Part shown: piece by piece, positions 41,984 through 51,848 of the stretch
Position numbering within the stretch: the stretch's first letter is position 1
Layout of the letters: every line of letters begins with the position of its first letter
Assembly (NCBI GenBank): GCA_947175195.1
Contig: CAMWLQ010000008.1
Coordinates: 1 to 57,848, forward strand
Direction of reading: 5' to 3'
Origin: an uncultured Clostridia bacterium
GTDB taxonomy: Bacteria > Bacillota > Clostridia > Christensenellales > Pumilibacteraceae
DNA length: 57,848 bases
The notes under the pieces: generated by a model
Told to the model about the DNA's origin: nothing
Databases searched by the model: none
Seen by the model: the letters and a program-made list of their open reading frames with translations, nothing else
Position numbers and translations under genes: made by a program

Positions 41984-43067
41984 ACGCATCCTCCGCGTCG
42001 TCCGATATGACCTCTTTTGTATTAATATTTTCGCGTTTTGCGGCACCCGATAACGGCGCACCTGTAGTAGCGTTGTTATCCGTACCGTCGTCTTTTACCT
42101 TTATTGCAACGCCGTTTTCGTCTACAATAACCTCTTCTTTGTTCCTTACCTTTTTCCTGTCCTTAAAGAACACAATGTCGGGCATGGGATGGGCAAGCTT
42201 GGTCTTTTCGTAACCGAAATACTCGTCGTTCAGCTTTTTTTGATTGACAAAAATGAATACCTTTTTGCCCGCACGCTTGGCGCGGATTATGTGCGTTGCA
42301 ATTATAGCAACGCCCGCAACTATAAACAGCACGCTTACAAACACGCTGACGCGCATTCCGCCCAAATACAAAACGTCGTTTACGCGGATTGCCTCTATCC
42401 ACGCCCTGCCTATACCATAACATATGCTGTACGCGGCAAAAACGAAACCGTCAAAGCTCTTGTGCCGTCCCAAATACAAATACAGCAGTACGAAAAATCC
42501 GAAGAAATTCCACAACGATTCGTAAAACCATATGGACGTGCGCCACTCGTCGCCCACCTTCATGCTGAGCGGCGCCCACTGAAATGCGGGATTGGTAACA
42601 ACCTCGCCGTAGCACTCGCCGTTGGTAAAGTTGCCCCAGCGCGCGATTACCTGTCCGAGCATAATGAACGTGAAACCTACGTCTGCGATTTGCCAAAATG
42701 ATACGCGCTTATTTTCGGGGAGCTTTTTTCTGTTCTTCCAAAAGTGGAAAATGACCGCGCCCGCAATAGCGCCGATAAGTCCGCCGTATATTGCAAGCCC
42801 CGCAAGCCCCTTGAATTCACCGTCCGAAAAACCGCAAAACTCAGCGAACGTCCAAGAATTGCCGTCTATTACGTCAAACACCACGTGGTAAATGCGTGCT
42901 CCGATTATGGCAAGCGGCAGGCATATTATAATCATGTCGATTATAACGTCGCCCTCCAAACCGTGATGCTTTGCGGCAAAATAGCAACCGACAATGCCGC
43001 ACATAATGCCGGTCGCCATAAGCAACCCGTACCAATTAAACGAACTGATAAAAGCTAAAGAATTCAT
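41961..43067 (-). CDS. lgt: Prolipoprotein diacylglyceryl transferase Lgt with a cytoplasmic extension
   Basis: Adds diacylglycerol to the lipobox cysteine of prelipoproteins. 368 residues: seven membrane helices and the signature IARWGNFTNGECYG (usually GRxGNFxNxExxG), with GARIYHVVFD and RPAW-like GIGRAWIEAIR. After the last helix (about residue 268) there is a 100-residue charged tail (HPMPDIVFF, RKKVRNKEE, ending EDKWDD), longer than in typical Lgt. No Shine-Dalgarno site; a consensus promoter ends 6 bases before the ATG, predicting leaderless mRNA. Serves the several lipoproteins in this window. Confidence 0.93.
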   Translation of the reverse strand: MNSLAFISSFNWYGLLMATGIMCGIVGCYFAAKHHGLEGDVIIDMIIICLPLAIIGARIYHVVFDVIDGNSWTFAEFCGFSDGEFKGLAGLAIYGGLIGAIAGAVIFHFWKNRKKLPENKRVSFWQIADVGFTFIMLGQVIARWGNFTNGECYGEVVTNPAFQWAPLSMKVGDEWRTSIWFYESLWNFFGFFVLLYLYLGRHKSFDGFVFAAYSICYGIGRAWIEAIRVNDVLYLGGMRVSVFVSVLFIVAGVAIIATHIIRAKRAGKKVFIFVNQKKLNDEYFGYEKTKLAHPMPDIVFFKDRKKVRNKEEVIVDENGVAIKVKDDGTDNNATTGAPLSGAAKRENINTKEVISDDAEDAYEDKWDD

Positions 43068-43073
43068 AACCCG

Positions 43074-43102
43074 ATTATAGCCCTTATCAGTCCTTTTGTC
43101 AA
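43074..43102 (-). promoter_or_regulatory. Promoter of lgt (leaderless)
   Basis: Minus strand TTGACA (43097-43102), 17-base spacer, TATAAT (43074-43079), then 6 bases and the ATG of lgt. Full consensus. Confidence 0.88.
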
Positions 43103-43222
43103 GCCTTTTTACCCGCGTGTGTTTACTATGCGGTTCGTTTTTCGTTTCACCCGCTCAATTATATTGCGTTATAATATATTTACGCCACTATTGCCTTGTT
43201 TCCGATAATAATTCCGAATTAT

Positions 43223-44461
43223 TCATGGCGCAACGGCTATTACCTGCGGCACAGCGCGATAGGTGTTTTCCCGCACTTTTACGCGTTTTAGCTTTTTACC
43301 GTCCTTGTACACGTTGATATATGTTTCGCTTGTAATACCGTCCTTACCCAAGGACACCAACAGCCTACTGCCACTTACCGCGCCTTGCTCGAAGTATTTG
43401 TACTCGTTGTCCGTTTGCTCCTGCGTTTCGCACTTGACCACGTCGAGCACCACGCTTTCCGGAACTATCTCATACTCCGGCTTTTCGCCGAAAACTTTTA
43501 CGGTGGCCTTTCGCCCGCTCACCGACACCACAATATAAATCGAGTGCGTGGTGGTGTTGGTTATTAGTAAGTCGCTTACCGAGCTTATCATGGCGTCCAA
43601 TCCCGCGGGACAGTACGACGGGCAAATCGAATGTGCGTTTGCCGCACAGCTGAGCCCTGCTATGAGCGCCGCGTTATATACAGCAGTAGACGCCTGACAC
43701 ACGCCGCCGCCCGTTCCGTCTATGTACTTGCCGTCCACTATTATCTTTGCTTGCTTAAAGCCGTTTGCCTCGGTGCGCTCGCCCACCGTTGCATTGAACG
43801 ACATAGTTTCGCCCGCGGGTATAATCATGCCGCCTATCTTGCTTAATGCGAGCTTAACGTTGTGCGCGCGTTCCTCCGACGAGCCCGTAAAGTCGGTTGT
43901 ATACGAGCTGCGCTGTTGCAGCTCTTCCCTCAGCATGTCGGCGGTGATTATGGGCGGAATATCCGAAACCGTCGCCTTGACCTCGCCGCCGCCCGAAAAC
44001 TTGAACGAACAGTATATGCTTGCGTACAGCTTTTCCTCGTTTATGCATATACCTGTTTTTTCGCGTATAACGCTAAAAACCCCGTGCTCGTACACCGTTT
44101 TTGCGTCGGTCGGCGGTACAAAAACTTTGTCGCACAGTCCGTCCAGCTTGCGCACAAGCAAAGGAAAACATTGCCTCACGGCGGTCTTATAGTCCGCGCC
44201 GCGGGCAATACATTCGTCCATATACTCTATTTTTTGCGGTAACGGCGCGTTTATTTTGCGCGCAGCTATTTGTTCTATAACCGTAAAGTCCGACGGCTCG
44301 ACGGGCTTGTCCGTGTATTGGTACGTTTCCGTTCCGTACGTAATTGTAAGCGTCGGGTACGTATCGGACTCCGCGTCGGTCGGCGCTTTTGCGGCGCCCA
44401 TAGCGAGCAGCATACATACCACAAAAGCTGTTATGTATATTAATCTACCGAGCTTTTTCAT
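43223..44461 (-). CDS. VanW family protein with a G5-like C-terminal domain
   Basis: 412 residues. An N-terminal signal or anchor (ITAFVVCMLLAMGAAKA), a variable middle region, then a VanW domain: NVKLALSKIGGMIIPAGETM, FNATVGERTEANGF, DGTGGGVCQASTAVYNAAL. The C-terminal about 80 residues (YFEQGAVSGSRLLV, ETYINVYKDGKKLKRVKV) resemble a G5 domain. VanW proteins occur near glycopeptide-resistance genes and in many Firmicutes; their biochemical role is unknown. Extracellular or membrane anchored. The ATG at 44461 has no clear ribosome site; an in-frame TTG lies two codons upstream. Confidence 0.87.
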   Translation of the reverse strand: MKKLGRLIYITAFVVCMLLAMGAAKAPTDAESDTYPTLTITYGTETYQYTDKPVEPSDFTVIEQIAARKINAPLPQKIEYMDECIARGADYKTAVRQCFPLLVRKLDGLCDKVFVPPTDAKTVYEHGVFSVIREKTGICINEEKLYASIYCSFKFSGGGEVKATVSDIPPIITADMLREELQQRSSYTTDFTGSSEERAHNVKLALSKIGGMIIPAGETMSFNATVGERTEANGFKQAKIIVDGKYIDGTGGGVCQASTAVYNAALIAGLSCAANAHSICPSYCPAGLDAMISSVSDLLITNTTTHSIYIVVSVSGRKATVKVFGEKPEYEIVPESVVLDVVKCETQEQTDNEYKYFEQGAVSGSRLLVSLGKDGITSETYINVYKDGKKLKRVKVRENTYRAVPQVIAVAP

Positions 44462-44509
44462 ACGCAAATAGTATGTCGAATTATATCGAAAGTATTCGGT
44501 AGGTTTATT

Positions 44510-45871
44510 CTATTTTTTGTTAGGCAGCTCCGACGGAGTTTTAGGCAGCCTACTTGCCGCCTTTTTCAAAAACTCTATATTGTTGTTTTTGGGATTAATC
44601 AGGCAATCCTTCCACAGCACCTCGAGCGCTGCGGAAATAGCCTCGCTTTCAAACCCCATGTCAACCAAGTCGCGTCCCGATATTTTGAGCGATTTTTTAA
44701 GTATGGGCGCGCCCTCCTGCATCAGCTTTTCGCGCACAAGCTCAAACCTGTGCGGAGCCGCCGCCTCCTCCGGCGTTACCATTCCCGTCGCTATTTTATC
44801 CGCGCGGATTAGCGCCGTAAGCTTATCCAAAATATCGTAGTTTTTGGACACGAACACACGTATCTTGGATTCCCGCGCGTCGCCGCGCATGTCGTACATA
44901 TGCGCACTGCACAGCCGCACTACTTGTTCTATAACGTCGTTGGGATAGCGCAGCCTGTTCAATATTACGCGCGCGGCTATGCCCGAGCTTTTTTCGTGTC
45001 CGTAAAAATTGCCGAAATGCTTATAGCAGTACGCCTTGCCTACGTCGTGCAACAGAGCGGCAAGCCTAACGTTGTGCAACGGTTGCGCGGCAAGCACGGT
45101 GCGAAACGTATGCTCCAAAACGTCGTACTTGTGGTACTGTTCGGGCTGAGCCATGCCGTCGCATTCCACCAATTCGGGTATTAGGTTTTTCCACAAGTCC
45201 AACTGTTTCAACAGTCTAAGCCCGCGGTAATGCGCGTTTTTTACGCCGTTTACGATGTCGGCATGCAAAATCTTGTCCAGCTCTATGCGCTTGCGCTCGG
45301 CGGTTATGTCGGCAAGGTTGTCGCTCATCGCCCTTGCTGCGCGCGCCGTTTCGCCTTCTATCTTAAAGTCCAGCTCCGCGGCAAGCCTGACAAGCCGCAA
45401 AAGCCGCAGCCCGTCCGACTCGAACACACGCTTGTTACAGCCGCGCAAAACCTTCATTTCCACGTCGCGCATTCCGCCCAGCGGGTCTATTATCTCATCC
45501 CGCTTTACGTCGTAATATATCGCGTTACAGCAAAAATCCCGCCGCGCCGCATCCGCATAAATATCGGTGGTAAAGCTAACGCGCACGGGCGTGTGTTCCC
45601 CGCCCTCGCCGTACACCTCCACCCTGAACGGTGTGTATTCGTACTTGACGCCGTCGTATATTATTTGCGCCGTGCCCATGCGGTGATTGACCATCGTCAT
45701 GGTGGTGCGCGGCGGCAACGACAAAGCAAGCGCCGGCATAGGACCTGCTATGTCTATATCCGTGCATTTATACCCGCACAAACTGTTGCGGACGTACCCG
45801 CCCACAACATACACGTTGTCGCCAAGCTCGCTTATAAATTTGGCGGACTTTTCGTCAAGATTGATTTTCAT
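44510..45871 (-). CDS. cca: CCA tRNA nucleotidyltransferase with HD domain
   Basis: 453 residues. Poly(A) polymerase-type head: VVGGYVRNSLCG, then the metal aspartates in TDIDIA, the RRDFCCNAIYYD motif and RLLRLVRLAAEL. A C-terminal HD domain (ALLHDVGKAYCYKHFG, GHEKSSG) suggests added phosphatase or phosphodiesterase activity. It adds or repairs the tRNA CCA end; note that the only tRNA gene here encodes its own CCA. The usual GGxVRDxLLG reads GGYVRNSLCG. The ribosome site is weak. Confidence 0.93.
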   Translation of the reverse strand: MKINLDEKSAKFISELGDNVYVVGGYVRNSLCGYKCTDIDIAGPMPALALSLPPRTTMTMVNHRMGTAQIIYDGVKYEYTPFRVEVYGEGGEHTPVRVSFTTDIYADAARRDFCCNAIYYDVKRDEIIDPLGGMRDVEMKVLRGCNKRVFESDGLRLLRLVRLAAELDFKIEGETARAARAMSDNLADITAERKRIELDKILHADIVNGVKNAHYRGLRLLKQLDLWKNLIPELVECDGMAQPEQYHKYDVLEHTFRTVLAAQPLHNVRLAALLHDVGKAYCYKHFGNFYGHEKSSGIAARVILNRLRYPNDVIEQVVRLCSAHMYDMRGDARESKIRVFVSKNYDILDKLTALIRADKIATGMVTPEEAAAPHRFELVREKLMQEGAPILKKSLKISGRDLVDMGFESEAISAALEVLWKDCLINPKNNNIEFLKKAASRLPKTPSELPNKK

Positions 45872-45901
45872 TATATTTTATCCATGTTTGTTGTTAGTTA
45901 A

Positions 45902-45930
45902 ATTCTATCACATACTAATAATAAAAGCAA
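45902..45930 (-). promoter_or_regulatory. Promoter of cca
   Basis: Minus strand TTGCTT (45925-45930), 17-base spacer, TAGAAT (45902-45907); leader about 24 bases. Confidence 0.7.
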
Positions 45931-45945
45931 CACTTTTCGCCAATC

Positions 45946-45974
45946 TTGACATTTAATTCTTTTGGGTGTATACT
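45946..45974 (+). promoter_or_regulatory. Promoter of the esterase gene
   Basis: TTGACA (45946-45951), 17-base spacer, TATACT (45969-45974); leader about 25 bases. Confidence 0.82.
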
Positions 45975-46005
45975 GTTGTAAAACTCAATCTATCAGGCGG
46001 TAAAA

Positions 46006-46764
46006 ATGAAACGCAAGTACGAGATAGCGGTATTGTCAAGGGGCGGGTTTGCGCGCACGGTGCGCATATACGCGCCCAAAAAAGCCGACCGCGCCATAAT
46101 AATGCACGACGGGCAAAACGTGTTTTACGACGCGGACGCCACCTACAAAAAGAGCTGGCGCGCGCTCGACGCGCTTAAAGCGGAAAACGTCAAAAACACC
46201 GCAATAATCGGCATAGACAGCACCAACACGCGCGAGTATGATTATTTGCCCTTCCCCTTCGAGTTGTCGGAACGGTACGGCATGAAACTTGTAGGCGGCA
46301 GAGCGGACGAATACATGGCGTACTTGGATGAAATTATCATTCCCTACCTCGACAAACGATTCGGGTTTAAGTTTTACGGTATGCTCGGCTCGTCGGCGGG
46401 CGGGCTTGCCACGCTGTACTTTGCGGCGCGGAAAAACCCGCGCGTCAAGGCTTACGGCATGTTTTCCACACCGCTGTTTATATGCCCCAAGGCATTTGCC
46501 GAGTTTTTCAAAACAGCCACGTTCGATACCGACGGGTACTACAAGGTTTACACGGGCGGCGCCGAAAGCACGGGCAGCGTGGGACCGGAATTAGCCGAAC
46601 AGGAATCGCAGCTGTTTGTTACCGACGGGTACGTCCTTAACGACGCACTGCGAAAAAGCGGCGTAAAAAACCTTGACCTTACCGTAACAAACACGGCGGT
46701 ACACGACGAACGCGCTTGGTACGCGCCGCAAAAAGATTTCTTTAAAAAGTTTTCACTGCTTTAA
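46006..46764 (+). CDS. Esterase-family alpha/beta hydrolase
   Basis: 252 residues of the putative esterase family (PF00756, which includes esterase D and enterochelin esterase). The oxyanion segment is IIMHDGQNVFYD, the nucleophile elbow GSSAG has Ser130, and the catalytic histidine is probably in TAVHDERAW. No signal peptide, so cytoplasmic. AGGCGG precedes the ATG. Single-gene transcript with its own promoter. The substrate cannot be told. Confidence 0.88.
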   Translation: MKRKYEIAVLSRGGFARTVRIYAPKKADRAIIMHDGQNVFYDADATYKKSWRALDALKAENVKNTAIIGIDSTNTREYDYLPFPFELSERYGMKLVGGRADEYMAYLDEIIIPYLDKRFGFKFYGMLGSSAGGLATLYFAARKNPRVKAYGMFSTPLFICPKAFAEFFKTATFDTDGYYKVYTGGAESTGSVGPELAEQESQLFVTDGYVLNDALRKSGVKNLDLTVTNTAVHDERAWYAPQKDFFKKFSLL

Positions 46765-46794
46765 GCTTATCAATACGATATAATTATTTACGCT

Positions 46795-46820
46795 AATGCG
46801 CTCGATACGTCGGGCGCATT
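46795..46820. terminator. Bidirectional hairpin between the esterase and transglutaminase genes
   Basis: AATGCGCTCGA (46795-46805), loop TACG, TCGGGCGCATT (46810-46820), an 11-base stem with one G-T wobble, followed by AAACTTTTATT on the plus strand. It overlaps the last codon of the minus-strand gene. Confidence 0.65.
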
Positions 46821-49392
46821 AAACTTTTATTAATACCAAAACCGACTCTTCCAGCGAAAACGTTTTTACGTCGGCTGTGCGGTGAACGGATTTTACCGCC
46901 GTAGTAACATACGTTGCTATCTCGTTGTCCGAAAGAGTAAATCCGCCGTCGGCGTAAATTTCTATCGCCTGATACCCCACAGCATGCTCGCCGCTTAAAG
47001 GCACGCTTATTGTTTTGTTCTTGACGTAGGCGCGCGCAAAAGCCGTCGCTATTTCACTCACTCTATTCTTTTGGATTTCGGTTTTTGCTATATAGCAATT
47101 AATTTCCACACCGTTTACCGTCATATCCGCAAACACGTTTATAGGCGACTTTGCCGTTTGCGGCGCGTACATTATCGTAGTATTGTCGTCGTACTCATAA
47201 GGCTCGAAGTGCGTGGCGGATACTTGCGCGTCCGTCACAAACAGGTAGCTGTGCAGCCCAAGCTCGTATTCCCTCGCCGCGCCGTCAAGCGCCAACGTAA
47301 TATGCGAATCGCCCCAAGTGCAATCCACCACATACCACGCGCCGTCCAAATACACCTTGTTCCAAGCGTGTCCGCCCGCCTCGCGCAAGGACTTGCCCGC
47401 CCTGCCCACAACGCGCACGCACGGTATGCCCTCCATATTGCACATAAGCGTGTACGCCTTGCTCATACCGTCGCACACGGCGTTGGGATTGTACGCCACG
47501 CCGCCGAACTTGGTTGAGCCGTTGCCGAACACTGCCTCCAAATAGTAAGCGGAATAGCTCTCGCCGCCGCTTGAAAGCATAGTTGCGGGCGTGTCGTATG
47601 TTACATGCCACATAATCCAGTCGTAAATAGCATGCGCCTTTTGCACGTCGGTCATGTCGTCCGTGCAAATACTGCGCAATACGTTGCGCGCCTGCTCGTA
47701 AACCGCCTGCGCCGACGACCCTGCCTTGGGAATCGGTCTTACTCCGTTTTGCGCCGCCAAATACAGCTCGTCGGAATACTCCACCTCCGCCGTGCGCGTC
47801 CGACTGTCTATAGCAAACTTGTAGTTTGACGGACGGTTTTTCGCCGCGTCATAGTTGATGTGCGGCAGTATGGCATGCAGCTGTGCCGACCTTTGCGCCG
47901 ACGCTATCGTTTGCGTAGACGGACTGTTGACGGTGCTGACCTTAAACGAAGTGCGCATAACATCGCCGCCCAAGTCGTTCACTTTTATGCCGGTATACGT
48001 TCCGCTTGTTGCCGCAATCGGGAATGCACTGTTCCACAGGTCTACTGCGCTGCCCGATCTGTCATAGCCCAAATAGCAATCGAACGACACCGACGAGTTT
48101 GCCTCTTTTTGCCTGAAATAGATATAATATTCAGTAATCCTGACGTACTCGATAGCCGATGTTACGTAAAGATCGCCGCACGGCAAAACGTTGGTTATAT
48201 ACTGCTTGGCGTTTGACGGCAGCTGCGTAAACGTAACGTAATCTGAATAACCGCTTTCAGTTACGGCGTCGCCGTCGCCCAATGATTTTACGCGGAACTT
48301 ATATTCTTGTCGATTAGAGCCCGTCGCACACAAATCGATCAGCGACCCGACGTCAAACCCGTTTTCGTCGAACAACTCCGCATATTGCGTATCGTTTTGC
48401 GAATATTCGACCGTACTACCCTGCGGGAACATGATTTCCACCTTGACATTGCCGATGGCCTCGTATTCGATATATGCGTGCGGGTACAAATTGTCAAACT
48501 CCAAATCGCCCATGATAGGCAACACCGCGCCGCGGAAACACACATCCTCCGAATACTCCGTTTGACCGTTTACCTTGACGGTAAGCGTATGCCGCCCTAC
48601 CGTGGGCGAATAAACGTACGTGCTGTCCATACCCTCGTACAGCACTTTTCCGTCCTCGAAATACTGGAAATATATATCATCCGTATCGCCGCTTGCGGCA
48701 ACCGAAAATACTATATTGTCAAACGGCTCGTTTTGTTCGAGCTCGCCCGTCACGCTCACTTCGGCGGTGACGGCGCTGCATACGCGCACGGTAATCTCGT
48801 CGGAGTAGAAATCCCCGCACTGCGCAATAACGGCGTATTCGCCTATCTCGCTCGGCGTAAACTCAAACTCGTCGCTCAACGTAAGCGTTTCTATATGCGC
48901 GCCGTTTACGCACCAGTATACATATTCAACCCCGCTCGGCTCGCCCGTAGCACTGACGGTAAACGTAATCTCGGACGTCCTTCCGAATGTTTGAACAAGC
49001 TCGCCGTTTGCCGATATGGTAAGCGAATCGTCCTCTCTTTCGGTTACCTCAACCTTAATCCTATCGCTTGTGTAGCTTGTTTCCGCTGTCACGTACGCCA
49101 TACCGACGGCGGTTGCCGTAACGACCGTCGAAAGCCTGTTTACCGAAACGACGGAACTGTCCGATGATGACAATCTATATGAGGTCGTGTTCGTTTCGAG
49201 AACACGCGAAATGTCGTACATTTCCCCTACGTACAGTTCAAGCTTGCTTTCCGTAAACCTGATTACGTCGGGCTTGAACAAGTCCCGAAAGTATGAGCAC
49301 CCGGCGGACATCACCGCTATTGCGGCAATGAGCGTAACGGCGACCGCCGCCCTGATACGCGCTGAAAATTTATTGATATTCGCTTTTTGCAT
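46819..49392 (-). CDS. Lipoprotein with Ig-like domains and a transglutaminase domain
   Basis: 857 residues. Signal with lipobox SAGC (Cys32), then a Big2-like domain (VGEMYDISRVL, SSDSSVVSVNRLSTVVTATA), two or more beta-sandwich modules, a middle beta region, and a transglutaminase-like domain from about residue 590. The catalytic triad is complete: Cys640 in NAVCDGMSKAY, His675 in GGHAWNKVYLDGAWY, Asp690 in VVDCTWGD. About 120 residues follow. It is probably anchored to the outside of the membrane and acts on proteins or peptidoglycan peptides by proteolysis or cross-linking. GGAGGGATA precedes the ATG. Confidence 0.88.
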   Translation of the reverse strand: MQKANINKFSARIRAAVAVTLIAAIAVMSAGCSYFRDLFKPDVIRFTESKLELYVGEMYDISRVLETNTTSYRLSSSDSSVVSVNRLSTVVTATAVGMAYVTAETSYTSDRIKVEVTEREDDSLTISANGELVQTFGRTSEITFTVSATGEPSGVEYVYWCVNGAHIETLTLSDEFEFTPSEIGEYAVIAQCGDFYSDEITVRVCSAVTAEVSVTGELEQNEPFDNIVFSVAASGDTDDIYFQYFEDGKVLYEGMDSTYVYSPTVGRHTLTVKVNGQTEYSEDVCFRGAVLPIMGDLEFDNLYPHAYIEYEAIGNVKVEIMFPQGSTVEYSQNDTQYAELFDENGFDVGSLIDLCATGSNRQEYKFRVKSLGDGDAVTESGYSDYVTFTQLPSNAKQYITNVLPCGDLYVTSAIEYVRITEYYIYFRQKEANSSVSFDCYLGYDRSGSAVDLWNSAFPIAATSGTYTGIKVNDLGGDVMRTSFKVSTVNSPSTQTIASAQRSAQLHAILPHINYDAAKNRPSNYKFAIDSRTRTAEVEYSDELYLAAQNGVRPIPKAGSSAQAVYEQARNVLRSICTDDMTDVQKAHAIYDWIMWHVTYDTPATMLSSGGESYSAYYLEAVFGNGSTKFGGVAYNPNAVCDGMSKAYTLMCNMEGIPCVRVVGRAGKSLREAGGHAWNKVYLDGAWYVVDCTWGDSHITLALDGAAREYELGLHSYLFVTDAQVSATHFEPYEYDDNTTIMYAPQTAKSPINVFADMTVNGVEINCYIAKTEIQKNRVSEIATAFARAYVKNKTISVPLSGEHAVGYQAIEIYADGGFTLSDNEIATYVTTAVKSVHRTADVKTFSLEESVLVLIKV

Positions 49393-49412
49393 TATCCCTC
49401 CGATTGCTCACG

Positions 49413-51842
49413 TCAATTCTGTTGCTCTACCGCGCGCGGCGACTCCGCCACAGCGCATATATATCCGTTCGCGATTATCGTGCGCCTGCTTGCAAACGTA
49501 GCGTTATTTAGCACATTGCTCGCATACTCGTCTATCGCCCTGCTTACAAAACCCGATATTTCGGCTGTTTCTTCTTCCGTTATACCGTCGGACAATGCAA
49601 GCTCCACGCCGAAAGTATTGTTGTAAATACTGCTCAAGCCGCCCACAAACGGTATACTTATTTGACCGCGCACGACGGAGTCAAACGCGTGGAACACAAC
49701 GGCTCGCACCGACTCGTACGTTATCTCCGCCTTATCGATATAATTATCGATATACATGCCGTTGTATTCGTACTTTTGCATATAACGTGAATACGTGCGG
49801 TCAAACGCCTCGTAACCGTCGTTTACCGTGCAACCCAGCCGTTCGAGATCGCTATCGCTTATAAGCAGTCCGCAGTGCGACGTATACCGAGCGGAAGTGT
49901 TCGCAATCGTTATTTGACCTCCGAAAACGTCCACATTGTACCACAATCCGTCCAGCTTAACTTTGTTGTAATATCCGTACCCTTCGCCGTAACAAATAAC
50001 GCACTCTATGCCCTCGATACCGCAAAGCAACGCAAACGCCTTGGCTGCGCCCTCGCGCGTCACCATATAGCTCGATCCCAAAGGATCGTCGTTTGCGAAT
50101 ATGCCGTCCAAAAACCTGCCCGCGGAATTTGTATCTACGCTATCCGCATTGACCGTAACCCACTGCAGCCAGTCGTATACGGCGTGAATCTTTTGATATT
50201 GCGTGTAGTCTTTTCCGACTATGCGCAAAAGAATGCTTTTTGCCGCACGGTAAACGGTGTATGCGGCGTCGCCGCTTTGCGTGACCGGTCTTACGCCGTT
50301 AGATACCGCAATAAGCAGTTGTTCGCTACCCAGCACCGAAACGCTGCGCGTTGCCCTATCCGACGAAAAAACATAGTCGTTAGAACGGCGATTAATGCTG
50401 TTATATTCTATGTGCGGCAACTCAAAGTACAAAGGATTTTTGGACGTATGTTCATACTTAGCAGGCTTGTTTACGTACTGAGCAAAATCGAGCGTTATAA
50501 CATTGCAGTCGGTCGCGGCGGTCACATTAAGCCCGAGCCTTTCGGCTTGCTTAATTATTATTTGCTCAATGCGCTCGACGTCCGCCGCCGCATAACACTG
50601 CGCGGTTTGCGCGCCGGTAGCATACAGCTCGCGCACGTAATCTACAGCCTCGCTTTCGGTTGAAATAAACGAATTGCGGCAAAGCACCTTGTTATCCAAA
50701 TAGCTTGCCACATTCTCGCCGAACTGCGAAAAAGCAAATTCGTGCCTATCGCCGTCCATGCCTATAATCACCGTATACTGCTCGGGATTTTGTGCGCACA
50801 CGGTAATATACTCGGTCGCCCTGAATGCCCCGCTCGCAAACAAATGCGCGTACTGCGCGTCAGTAACGTCGAATATACTGCGATTGCCGTCGGGGTCGAT
50901 AATGGAAACGTACAGCACCTTGCGCTCTTTTGCATACCGAATATATACGCCATCGGTATCGTCAAATGCAACCTCGCAGTCGGAATATGTATCGCTCGCT
51001 ATATCGAGCGTCACTTCGTTCTTGCCGTCTATTTGCTTTAGTTCTCCGTTTACGTACAAGCAAACGGCGTACCGCCCTACCGACGGCGCAAAATCGAACG
51101 TTGGGCTGTCGCAAGCCTGTTCGCCGTTTACACGCCACTCGTACACCGACCGCGGATTGAGCGAATTTACATCCTCGTACGCCGTGAACGTGACGGTGGA
51201 ATACGCCGCAACGTTGCTAAGGCTCGTATGCCCGATAGTGACCTGCGTAGGTCTATACACCTTTATACCGACGCTCTTTACTATATCGCCCACGGTAGCC
51301 GTTACGGAATACTCGCCGTAGCCCGTGGGAGTATATTCAAATCGATTGCCCGAAAAGGTCGTGCCGTCGCTCACCTGCCATTGCACTTCCGTTTGCGTGT
51401 TTGCGTTGCCGTCAAACTCCGCCGATAGAACCACAGGCTCGGGCGCCGCACCGCGCAATGTTTGTATGCTGTTTTCCGCCGTTACGGTAAAGTCTATTAT
51501 GTCGCGGTAGGTTACGTTAATCTTTATCACCGCGGTTTTGCCGTATGCTGAAATTTTGACGTCCGCCGTGCCCGACTTAACGGCAACCACCGTCGTGCCG
51601 TCTATGGACACACAATCGGAATCGGTGCTGAGCGTAACCTTGCCGCCGCTCGTAGCGGGCGAAAAACTGACGTAAGGCAAGACACTTCGGCTTTCCCCTA
51701 CGGCAAGCGAAAACTCGGTGCGCGACAAAACAATGTCCACGTCCTCAGAAGAACAGCCAAACAAAATCACGGCAAGCAGCGTAAGCCCTGCCATAACCGC
51801 TAAGCGAAAAATATTCTTACCGATTTTTTGTACTGTTCCCAC
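49413..51842 (-). CDS. Paralogous lipoprotein with a degenerate transglutaminase domain
   Basis: 809 residues, same architecture as its downstream neighbour: lipobox LFGC (Cys30), Big2-like domain (VGESRSVLPYVS, GTADVKISAYG), Ig-like modules with matching segments, then a transglutaminase-like fold. Aligning NKVKLDGLWYNVD with NKVYLDGAWYVVD of the neighbour shows the catalytic cysteine replaced by Arg596 and the histidine by Gly623; only Asp638 remains. It is therefore probably a binding or scaffold protein. Starts at GTG 51842, with no Shine-Dalgarno site, 6 bases after the -10 box. Confidence 0.85.
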   Translation of the reverse strand: MGTVQKIGKNIFRLAVMAGLTLLAVILFGCSSEDVDIVLSRTEFSLAVGESRSVLPYVSFSPATSGGKVTLSTDSDCVSIDGTTVVAVKSGTADVKISAYGKTAVIKINVTYRDIIDFTVTAENSIQTLRGAAPEPVVLSAEFDGNANTQTEVQWQVSDGTTFSGNRFEYTPTGYGEYSVTATVGDIVKSVGIKVYRPTQVTIGHTSLSNVAAYSTVTFTAYEDVNSLNPRSVYEWRVNGEQACDSPTFDFAPSVGRYAVCLYVNGELKQIDGKNEVTLDIASDTYSDCEVAFDDTDGVYIRYAKERKVLYVSIIDPDGNRSIFDVTDAQYAHLFASGAFRATEYITVCAQNPEQYTVIIGMDGDRHEFAFSQFGENVASYLDNKVLCRNSFISTESEAVDYVRELYATGAQTAQCYAAADVERIEQIIIKQAERLGLNVTAATDCNVITLDFAQYVNKPAKYEHTSKNPLYFELPHIEYNSINRRSNDYVFSSDRATRSVSVLGSEQLLIAVSNGVRPVTQSGDAAYTVYRAAKSILLRIVGKDYTQYQKIHAVYDWLQWVTVNADSVDTNSAGRFLDGIFANDDPLGSSYMVTREGAAKAFALLCGIEGIECVICYGEGYGYYNKVKLDGLWYNVDVFGGQITIANTSARYTSHCGLLISDSDLERLGCTVNDGYEAFDRTYSRYMQKYEYNGMYIDNYIDKAEITYESVRAVVFHAFDSVVRGQISIPFVGGLSSIYNNTFGVELALSDGITEEETAEISGFVSRAIDEYASNVLNNATFASRRTIIANGYICAVAESPRAVEQQN

Positions 51843-51848
51843 AAATAC

